A stretch of DNA of 64,000 nt from Ktedonobacter sp. SOSP1-85 (GTDB taxonomy: Bacteria > Chloroflexota > Ktedonobacteria > Ktedonobacterales > Ktedonobacteraceae), in NCBI RefSeq assembly GCF_016587415.1, contig NZ_BNJI01000001.1, positions 682,001 through 746,000 of the forward strand, given 5' to 3'. Shown in pieces: positions 18,328-24,391 of the stretch; position 1 is the stretch's first letter, and each line of letters begins with the position of its first letter. The position numbers and the translations under genes are program-made. Below the pieces are notes generated by a model, which searched no databases, was not told the origin of the DNA, and was given only the letters and a program-made list of their open reading frames with translations.

Positions 18328-18705
18328 CTACCCCTGGACCTGCGGCGGCAATTCCTGTCCTTCTGATACATATGGCTCTACAGGCTGCTGCTCACGTTCC
18401 TTTGTGCTCCGGTCCAGGTCCTGCCCCTCGTATCCATCATCGTAGCCCGCCAGCGGCTGCTCGTCCCAGGCCGACTCCTTCGGCTGGGGCATGCTGGACC
18501 CTCTACCCGGCCCTTTCTGCAAGCGCTCCAATTCCAACCGCAAGCGCAGCTCTTCGTTCTTCTTCTCCTGCATCTTCAACTGCTGCTCGAAAGAAGCTTT
18601 GAATATCCCTCGCACAATGCTCGTAATCGACCCGCCGAAAATAAACAAAAAAATCATAATTAGCCAGATATTATCAAAAAATGTTTTTGCCAGTTCGTTC
18701 ATCAT
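18328..18705 (-). CDS. Small single-pass membrane protein with coiled coil
   Basis: 125 residues from the first of two adjacent ATG codons at 18705, preceded by GAGGAAG; the frame continues to 18837 but without a start signal. One membrane segment (about 13-35, IWLIMIFLFIFGGSITSIV) is followed by a charged coiled coil (KMQEKKNEELRLRLELERLQ) and an acidic, Pro/Gln-rich tail. The plan resembles PspB-like membrane proteins but no homology is claimed. It lies downstream of another small membrane protein on the same strand. Confidence 0.65.
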   Translation of the reverse strand: MMNELAKTFFDNIWLIMIFLFIFGGSITSIVRGIFKASFEQQLKMQEKKNEELRLRLELERLQKGPGRGSSMPQPKESAWDEQPLAGYDDGYEGQDLDRSTKEREQQPVEPYVSEGQELPPQVQG

Positions 18706-18784
18706 AGTTCTCTTCCTCTCAGCAGAAACAATACCAATAAAGCCCTCTCTTAAAGAACGCGCTCTGACTCTTCTTTTAAAATAC

Positions 18785-18842
18785 AAAAAAATGCCAGATT
18801 TCCCGGTTCGGCTCAGTTGAATCGGGAAATCTGGCATTTTTT
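18785..18842 (-). terminator. Hairpin overlapping the stop of the upstream membrane gene
   Basis: Perfect 20-bp arms (18785-18804 and 18823-18842), A6 at the left and T6 at the right, with an 18-base middle that can pair further. The right arm covers part of the TAA of the gene ending at 18841, so the stem forms only after the ribosome reaches the stop. Confidence 0.75.
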
Positions 18843-19326
18843 ACTTTATATGCACAAACATGTGATACCATTGTGCTCCATAGAGAAACTCGAATACAAT
18901 CGCCACCAGGCTGGTCATCAGCCCCAGGCCACGCCCACGCGCGCCCTTGTTCCCTATAATGGTCGTTCCAAGCGCCGCCAGGATCCAGATAACAGCCGTC
19001 AAGCCTGCGATCACCAGGAAACCATTGCTCAGCCAGGCCAGGTTCTCGCTGACCAGGGCATACCAATCCTTAGGGAGTGCTTTCGTCGTATTTGTGGTAT
19101 ACAAACTGAGCGCGCCTGTCGCCACCGTCGCGAGCACAAAGAAGAGGCCGATCAATAGGCCCTGCCCATAGTCGAGCATGAAGCGTGCCAGTTTGAACCT
19201 GAACAACTTCTCACGCTGCCAGCGATACTTGTTCAGCGGGTCCAGCCTGCTAAATAAGACGGCTCCAAATAAAGCTATAGCATACACAAGAATGCCAAGC
19301 ACAATTATGCCCCAGAATTTGACCAT
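18841..19326 (-). CDS. Membrane protein of unknown function, four helices
   Basis: 161 residues with about four hydrophobic segments (near 5-24, 56-78, 97-120 and 131-152) and a basic loop RWQREKLFRFKLARF after the first. No family was recognised. It precedes the coiled-coil membrane protein on the same strand and is separated from it by a hairpin. Topology suggests an integral membrane protein with short loops; no catalytic motif is visible. Confidence 0.65.
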   Translation of the reverse strand: MVKFWGIIVLGILVYAIALFGAVLFSRLDPLNKYRWQREKLFRFKLARFMLDYGQGLLIGLFFVLATVATGALSLYTTNTTKALPKDWYALVSENLAWLSNGFLVIAGLTAVIWILAALGTTIIGNKGARGRGLGLMTSLVAIVFEFLYGAQWYHMFVHIK

Positions 19327-19675
19327 TGCTCTCGCTTCCTTTGCACATTTTTGTCTGCTTACTCATGCGCATCTACCTGCATATTCAACGCTATCCCTCT
19401 CCTCAATCGCCACCACCCGCCATTTCTAGCGCCAGGGATCATACCGATGCGATTGTATCATAAAATCGATATTTACTGATACCATACCTGACCATCGCCC
19501 CTTTGTACCTGAAATTACTCACAATTGTATTGACATTCCACTACACTTCTGCTATTTTAGGAACACAAACATTCTTGAAATCAGGACATATGTCGCGGGT
19601 CATGGGGACGAGTGCTACCAAAACGGCACACGTTTCCATAAGCTTTATGGGAGGCGAGAATACATTGACCATCTC

Positions 19676-19963
19676 GTGCAGACTACGCTTGCTATTGGCA
19701 AGGGCAAATGTAGAGCGAGCAAAAGAGGGCCAGCCCCCTTGAGCCTGCGCCGCCTGGCTCAGGAAAGCGGCGTCTCGTTGAGTGTCCTGGCCGCGCTTCA
19801 TCGTGGCCAGAGCCGGCGCGTTGACTATACCACCATCGATCAGTTACTCAACTACTTTAACCGCTATTTCGGTGTGACGGTCAATGATCTCCTCACCTGG
19901 GAACACGCCCTTCAGGATGAGGTTCCTCTCACCCTTGATGCGAGCCGAGGACGCGCCACCTGA
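19676..19963 (+). CDS. Small XRE-type HTH protein
   Basis: About 95 residues. LSLRRLAQESGVSLSVLAALHRGQSRRVDYTTIDQLLNYF is cut here to its key part, RRLAQESGVSLSVLAALHRG (about 25-44), which is a Cro/C1-type helix-turn-helix, followed by VTVNDLL, the usual end of the five-helix domain. The start is unclear: no ATG lies in frame, GTG at 19676 lacks a nearby ribosome site, while GGGAGG at 19649-19654 would suit an ATT at 19664. Likely a DNA-binding regulator. It ends 10 bases before a palindromic repeat and 145 bases before map. Confidence 0.7.
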   Translation: MQTTLAIGKGKCRASKRGPAPLSLRRLAQESGVSLSVLAALHRGQSRRVDYTTIDQLLNYFNRYFGVTVNDLLTWEHALQDEVPLTLDASRGRAT

Positions 19964-19972
19964 CAAAAAGCC

Positions 19973-20081
19973 TGTAGGGTCCATGCTGGCATGGACTCAA
20001 ACGCCGCCAAGCAAGGCGGTTGTGGATCGGGCAAGTTCTCGCTTGGCGAGGTTCTAAGTCCATGCCAGCATGGACCCTACA
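19973..20081. repeat. Palindromic repeat, GTAGGGTCCATGC family
   Basis: Perfect 25-bp arms (19973-19997 and 20057-20081) around a 59-base spacer that holds a further hairpin. The arms match those at 36774-36854 in all but one or two bases. It lies just upstream of map, and an in-frame ATG in the left arm (19991) should not be taken as the map start. Confidence 0.75.
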
Positions 20082-20107
20082 AATTGAAGAAACGAGGATT
20101 ATATACG

Positions 20108-20896
20108 ATGGCAGTGATGATGAAATCTCGCCAGGAGATCGCCAAACTACGCGAGGCCGGGCGACTGGTGGCCCAGACCTTTGAGGTTATGCGCCCATAT
20201 GTTAAACCAGGCGTGACGACCCTTGAGTTGGACCAGATCGCCGAGGACTATATTCGCGGCAAGGGCGCGCTCCCCATCTATAAAGGCTATGGTGCTCGCC
20301 CCGCCTATAACGGGCATCCCGCAATTCCTGCCTTCCCGGGCACCATCTGTATCTCTATCAATGAGGTGGTCTGCCACGGCATTCCCAGCGCAGAGGTCAA
20401 GTTGAAGGAGGGCGATATCGTCGGCGTAGATATCGGCGTCCTGCTCAATGGCTGGGTCGGCGACTCCTGCGTGACCTATGCCGTTGGCGAGATTGATGAG
20501 GAAGCGCAAAAGCTCATGGAGGTCGCAAAACGCTGCACTGAACTGGGTATCGCCGAAGCTCGCCACAACAAACGTCTCGGCGATGTGGGCGCGGCCATCC
20601 AGGAATACGCCGAGTCCAATGGCTTCTCCACTGTGCGTGAATTGGGAGGTCATGGCGTTGGACGCTCCCTGCACGAAGATCCCCACGTCTCGCACTTTGG
20701 CAAGCATGGCACCGGCCTGCGTATCCGCCAGGGCATGGTCTTCACCGTCGAGCCTATGATCAATGTGGGAACCGCCAAGACCCGCGTGCTCGCGGACCAG
20801 TGGACCGTCTGTACCGCCGATGGCAAGCGTTCCGCGCAGTTCGAGCATACGCTAGCCGTGACCGATGGCGCCCCCGAACTTTTGACCATCCTCTAG
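20108..20896 (+). CDS. map: Methionine aminopeptidase, type I
   Basis: 262 residues from the ATG at 20108; the frame runs upstream to 19991 but that part is encoded by a palindromic repeat. The enzyme removes the initiator Met from new proteins. The binuclear metal site can be followed: Asp in GVDIGVLLNGWVGDSC (both Asp residues), His in GGHGVGRSLHEDPHV, Glu in TVEPMINVG and the last Glu in QFEHTLAVT. A substrate-site His is in CHGIPS. Length and motif order are those of type Ia enzymes without an N-terminal zinc finger. Confidence 0.95.
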   Translation: MAVMMKSRQEIAKLREAGRLVAQTFEVMRPYVKPGVTTLELDQIAEDYIRGKGALPIYKGYGARPAYNGHPAIPAFPGTICISINEVVCHGIPSAEVKLKEGDIVGVDIGVLLNGWVGDSCVTYAVGEIDEEAQKLMEVAKRCTELGIAEARHNKRLGDVGAAIQEYAESNGFSTVRELGGHGVGRSLHEDPHVSHFGKHGTGLRIRQGMVFTVEPMINVGTAKTRVLADQWTVCTADGKRSAQFEHTLAVTDGAPELLTIL

Positions 20897-20906
20897 AACA
20901 ATACGT

Positions 20907-20972
20907 AGCATTGAATAGTGTGCGGCCCGACGTGTGCAAAAGCACACGTCGGGCCGCACACTATTCAATGCT
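20907..20972 (+). terminator. Hairpin terminator of map, 31-bp perfect arms
   Basis: Arms 20907-20937 and 20942-20972 are perfect reverse complements with an AAAA loop, beginning 10 bases after the map stop. There is no long T run after it. Confidence 0.75.
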
Positions 20973-21194
20973 GTTCCTTCCCTTCCATATGTACACATGT
21001 ATAAGTTTATAAGCCTACGTATAATGGCACTGGTAGCCAAACTCTGCAACATACAGAGCGCGCTACATCGCCTTCTCGAGCCATAAGAGAAGACAAACAG
21101 TTTCCAGAATGTTACTGGTTTATGCCCAAAAAACCCGCTCCTGCACAGGAAAAGGGAGTAATTAGCATAAACCTAAGCAAGGAAAGGAACAAAC

Positions 21195-21689
21195 ATGTCA
21201 CTTGCTAAGAAGACCGTTTGTACGGTCATATTTACCGCCATCTTCGCCCTGATGCTGATGGTAGGGCCTACCAGCCATGCTTCGGCCCACTCCTGCGGCT
21301 GTGGTAATGGCCTCGGCTTCGGCTATGGCGCTGGCTATGGTGGTGGCTTCGGCAATTATGGCTATGGCCTCAGTTACGGTGGTGGCTATGGCGCTGGCTT
21401 CGGTAACTATGGCTTCGGTGGTGGCTTCGGTGGCGGTAAAGGCTTCAAAGGCAACAAAGGCTTTGGCAACCTCGGCTTCGGTACAGGCTTCGGCAACTTC
21501 GGTTATGGCCTCGGCTATGGTACTGGCTTCGGCAACTTCGGTTATGGTGGCGGCTACGGTACTGGCTTCGGCAACTTCGGTTATGGTGGCGGCTACGGTA
21601 CTGGCTTCGGCAACTTCGGTTATGGTGGCGGCTACGGTACTGGCTTCGGCGGCTTCGGCGGCAAAGGCTTTAAGTGCGGCTGCAAATAA
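21195..21689 (+). CDS. Secreted Gly/Tyr/Phe-rich repeat protein
   Basis: 164 residues. A clear signal peptide (basic MSLAKK, hydrophobic core to about 22, then HASAH as the cleavage region) is followed by a mature part of almost only Gly, Tyr, Phe, Ala and Asn. The last third is a 13-residue repeat with core YGGGYGTGFGNFG, encoded by nearly identical 39-bp units (about 21486-21655). CGCG begins the mature protein and CGCK ends it, so disulphide links at both ends are possible. The composition recalls structural or phase-separating surface proteins. Not assigned to a family. The leader upstream is long and AAGGAAAGGA precedes the ATG. Confidence 0.8.
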   Translation: MSLAKKTVCTVIFTAIFALMLMVGPTSHASAHSCGCGNGLGFGYGAGYGGGFGNYGYGLSYGGGYGAGFGNYGFGGGFGGGKGFKGNKGFGNLGFGTGFGNFGYGLGYGTGFGNFGYGGGYGTGFGNFGYGGGYGTGFGNFGYGGGYGTGFGGFGGKGFKCGCK

Positions 21690-21726
21690 CCCCTAGCCTC
21701 TAACCACTACAGCATCCAAACCTTCT

Positions 21727-21756
21727 GAGAGCAGGACCAACATAGGTCCTGCTCTC
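21727..21756 (+). terminator. Hairpin terminator after the Gly/Tyr-rich gene
   Basis: Arms 21727-21738 and 21745-21756 (GAGAGCAGGACC and its complement), 12 bp, loop 6 bases, followed by TCTAT. The remaining bases to 22104 hold no gene; AGTTTATA..GTATACT at 21961-21982 resembles a sequence upstream of the previous secreted-protein gene. Confidence 0.7.
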
Positions 21757-22104
21757 TCTATGCCAGATCGGGAAGATACAAATTGGGCAGTGCTTCTCAA
21801 TGGCACACCTACCCGTCAGGCATGCATAAGTGTGGGGTAATCCACACTCATTCCCATAACATCGCGCCTCAAGCCTCTCTGTAACCTACGACGTATCTTC
21901 AAAGTGTACTCACTGAACCCAGTAATCACGTAGGCCAGAGCACAGCTACAAGCATACATGAGTTTATACATGCCTGTATACTAAAACCAGAAAAAGCTGA
22001 AACCTGTAGTGCATCCCCTGGAAGGCATCACTTGTAGTAGCAACCTCAAAACGATATACATGACAGGAGCAATCTAGGCTCAGGCACTAAGGAGAAAAAA
22101 AGAC

Positions 22105-22587
22105 ATGCAACTTTCCGCCATACGGAAAACCCTATGTCTGGTCATGCTCAGCGCGATCGTCGCCGTTGCCTTGGTCATGGGAACGACAGCTAACGCCTCC
22201 GCAGCAAGCCTTACCCCCACACAAGCACAAACTCACGTAACCACTACATGGGGTGGCCCCGGTTGGGGCGGTGGCTATGGCTACGGACGCGGCTTTGGCT
22301 GGGGCGGCGGCTGGGGCGGCTATGGCTACGGACGCGGCTTCGGCTTCGGTCGCGGCTTCTATGGAGGTGGCTTCTACGGTCGTGGCTTTGGCTTCGGTCG
22401 TGGCTTCTACGGTCGTGGCTTCTACGGTCGTGGCTTTGGCTTCGGTCGTGGCTTCTACGGTCGTGGCTTTGGCTTCGGTCGTGGCTTTGGCTTCGGTCGT
22501 GGCTTTGGCGGCGGCTTCGGCGGTCGTGGCTTTGGCTTCGGTCGTGGCTTCGGCGGTCGTGGCTTCGGCGGTCGTGGTTTCCGCTAG
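22105..22587 (+). CDS. Secreted Gly/Arg/Phe-rich repeat protein
   Basis: 160 residues. The signal peptide ends near NASAASLTPTQAQTH, and the mature chain is built from GFGFGRGFYGRGF-type repeats of 5-12 residues, strongly basic through Arg and with many aromatic rings. RGF/RGG-like repeats favour RNA, polyanion or pi-cation contacts, so binding to acidic polymers of the envelope is conceivable; no function is known. The SD-like AAGGAGAAAAAA lies just before the ATG. The signal peptide and the SLTPTxAQTHxT stretch match the next gene, showing common descent. Confidence 0.8.
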   Translation: MQLSAIRKTLCLVMLSAIVAVALVMGTTANASAASLTPTQAQTHVTTTWGGPGWGGGYGYGRGFGWGGGWGGYGYGRGFGFGRGFYGGGFYGRGFGFGRGFYGRGFYGRGFGFGRGFYGRGFGFGRGFGFGRGFGGGFGGRGFGFGRGFGGRGFGGRGFR

Positions 22588-22642
22588 CCAGCAGAGGTCA
22601 GCTCTTAAGACCAGAACAGACAATTACACATGCAAAACCAAT

Positions 22643-22671
22643 GCTGGCGTGGCCCTAGAGGCCACGCCAGC
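22643..22671 (+). terminator. Hairpin after the Gly/Arg-rich gene
   Basis: Perfect 12-bp arms GCTGGCGTGGCC (22643-22654) and complement (22660-22671) with a 5-base loop, 55 bases after the stop. No T run follows. Confidence 0.55.
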
Positions 22672-22690
22672 TGGTAAGCGAAGTGCTATT

Positions 22691-22793
22691 CGGAAATCTG
22701 AGCGCGCTTGCCGTGCCACCGCTTGCCCCCGAATGGGGGTTAGGTGGTCCCCGAAGGGGGAAGCGCTAGTCGCGAGAGCGACGTTGGTTTCCG
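22691..22793 (+). repeat. MITE-like repeat, copy A
   Basis: About 103 bases, closely matching copy B at 53359-53465 over most of its length. Ends are CGGAAATC and GGTTTCCG; the inside holds two CCCCCGAATGGGGG-like hairpins and a GCGCTAGTCGC..GCGACG stem. CATAAGA follows the right end, as AATAAGA follows the other two copies. Not coding. Confidence 0.75.
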
Positions 22794-22876
22794 CATAAGA
22801 AGGAAACGGTATAAGCGCACCCCTTCCAGCAGTCCGGCTCCAGCCATTTTCCCAAGCAAAGGAAAAGGAGCAAACA

Positions 22877-23170
22877 GTGGCACTTTCAACTCTCCGCAAG
22901 GCTGTCTGTCTCGTTATGCTTAGCGGTGTTGTAGCAGCAGCGCTATTGTTTGGAAACATTCATACCGCTTCCGCGGCCAGCCTGACCCCCACGAAAGCAC
23001 AAACTCATGCCACCGCACAATGGGGTGGCGGTTGTGGCAACGGCTGCGGTAGCATTGGCAGCAGCATTGGCAGCAGCCATAGCGTTAGTTACAGCTATAG
23101 CGTTAGTTACAGCTATAGCGTCAACCACAGTTTCTATCGCACCTGCTGGTACGGCTGCCACTACTGGTAA
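22877..23170 (+). CDS. Secreted Ser/Tyr-rich small protein with cysteines
   Basis: 97 residues from GTG at 22877, with AAAGGAG eight bases or so upstream. The signal peptide is a close relative of that of the previous gene (RKAVCLVMLSGVVAAAL), as is ASLTPTKAQTHATAQWGGG. The mature part then differs: CGNGC, SIGSSIGSS, a doubled SYSYSV and a final CWYGCHYW. Four Cys in two CxxxC-like pairs could form disulphides. Direct repeats of 18 bases encode the SYSYSV units. Function unknown. It lies behind the MITE-like copy A and may be read from the upstream promoter. Confidence 0.75.
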   Translation: MALSTLRKAVCLVMLSGVVAAALLFGNIHTASAASLTPTKAQTHATAQWGGGCGNGCGSIGSSIGSSHSVSYSYSVSYSYSVNHSFYRTCWYGCHYW

Positions 23171-23198
23171 GCGCCTGCCAGATCCATAAGCACAACGA

Positions 23199-23228
23199 GG
23201 GAGGCGAGCGTCTCAGACGCTCCCTCCC
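23199..23228 (+). terminator. Intrinsic terminator after the Ser/Tyr-rich gene
   Basis: GGGAGG-C-GAGCGTCT pairs with AGACGCTC-CCTCCC around a single C, and AATTTTT follows at once. One bulged base. This is the most classical terminator of the window. Confidence 0.85.
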
Positions 23229-23284
23229 AATTTTTATGCCCCTCTTAAATTTTTGTCATAAAATTTGTCGTCATAAAATTTGTC

Positions 23285-23356
23285 ATACAGAGAAAAACCA
23301 GAGCTACCACGATGACGGCGTACCGTCATCGTGGTAGCTCTGGTTTTTCTCTGTAT
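23285..23356. repeat. Long perfect hairpin, 34-bp arms
   Basis: Arms 23285-23318 and 23323-23356 are perfect reverse complements with a CGTA loop. It lies in the 390-base gap between two secreted-protein genes, after a separate terminator, and its role is unclear. The rest of the gap shows no gene. Confidence 0.75.
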
Positions 23357-23561
23357 ACATAACGCTTGAGCTTGGTTGACCCTCTATAACAATAGAGAGC
23401 AGACATAGCGCAGACTCATCTACGGATAACAGCTATGGCTCCTGGGATGGTTTTGTAGAGCGAACATTGTAGCGCGCATCAGCGCATCTGCACCCATCAC
23501 TATAAGAAAAGCAAATTGTCATCCTCACCATCAGAGATGACACAGTGGAAAGGAACAGAGA

Positions 23562-24143
23562 ATGTCGCGTTCGTGCATCCAGAAAAGCACATGCATATTC
23601 GCTATCACCAGCCTCTTCCTCCTCTACATGGCCTTTGGGCATACGGCATCCGCTCACGCCTCCAGCCTTACACCTGGACGAGCCAATCTGCCTCAGAGCC
23701 ACCAGGACTATCCTATGGGTTATAAAGGGTCACCACGCGCCCTCTCAATCTGCTCCACCTTTATCATTCTCGCCGTCGATGGCAAGAATAGTACCAACAT
23801 GACCGTCAATGTCAATCGTGACTTCGAGATTGAGCTTGAGAAGAATGCCAACTGCATCCTCAAGATCAGTGGTAAAGGCTATCATCGCCACCACTACTAT
23901 CGTCACGGTATGATGATGCGTGGTGGCTGGATGAAGAGCGATCCCTCCGACATGAGCGAGCAGAGCAGCTCGATGTCTGACGCCAACCAGGCCACCGAAG
24001 CCAGTGCTCCTACGGCTCCTAGCACGCCCAATATCGCGTCTAACGCTCCTAGCACGCCCAATATCGCGTCTAACGCGCCCAGCACCACCTACAGCCCGGA
24101 GATGAACGCTCCCGCAATCACCAGCGTCACTCCTAATCAATAA
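23562..24143 (+). CDS. Secreted protein with disordered repeat tail
   Basis: 193 residues. A signal peptide (SRSCIQKSTCIFAITSLF and on, ending near SAHASS) is followed by SLTPGRAN, echoing the SLTPT start of the neighbouring mature proteins. A compact part (about 60-110, with a single Cys pair and NSTNMTVNVNRDFEIELEK) comes next, then His/Tyr/Met-rich GYHRHHYYRHGMMMRGG, and a low-complexity tail with two exact copies of APSTPNIASN. The His/Met cluster could bind metal. No family was recognised. It is the fourth secreted protein in a row. Confidence 0.75.
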   Translation: MSRSCIQKSTCIFAITSLFLLYMAFGHTASAHASSLTPGRANLPQSHQDYPMGYKGSPRALSICSTFIILAVDGKNSTNMTVNVNRDFEIELEKNANCILKISGKGYHRHHYYRHGMMMRGGWMKSDPSDMSEQSSSMSDANQATEASAPTAPSTPNIASNAPSTPNIASNAPSTTYSPEMNAPAITSVTPNQ

Positions 24144-24176
24144 CGCTCATATCCACATCCATATACACGCTCACAG

Positions 24177-24207
24177 GACGCGCCTACACATTGAGTGTAG
24201 GCGCGTC
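24177..24207 (+). terminator. Hairpin terminator of the fourth secreted-protein gene
   Basis: Perfect 13-bp arms GACGCGCCTACAC (24177-24189) and complement (24195-24207), loop ATTGA, 33 bases after the stop. Confidence 0.7.
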
Positions 24208-24391
24208 TTCGCCTCCCATACCCCGACGATTCACGTCCAATTTTGTGGCGTTATGCAGCTCTTTTTCACTGTCCCTGCAAATACGTTGCCTTTTTGTCTA
24301 TTCACATGCAATAATGCTTTTAATCGGGTATACTCCCTCAACATAAAAGGCTATCAGTAGCCGCGTACGCCAGTAGCGGGAGGCATCTATT

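Noticed and set aside
19991..20107. N-terminal extension of methionine aminopeptidase
   Set aside because: The 39 extra codons are made of a palindromic repeat shared with other intergenic sites, and the enzyme family begins near the ATG at 20108.
21486..21655. CRISPR-like 39-base tandem repeats
   Set aside because: There are no spacers; the repeats code for a 13-residue protein repeat in the secreted Gly/Tyr-rich protein.
22132..22623. Ala/Thr/Glu repeat frame opposite the Gly/Arg-rich secreted protein
   Set aside because: It is the mirror of the coding repeats and has no start site; the plus-strand protein has a signal peptide and a ribosome site.
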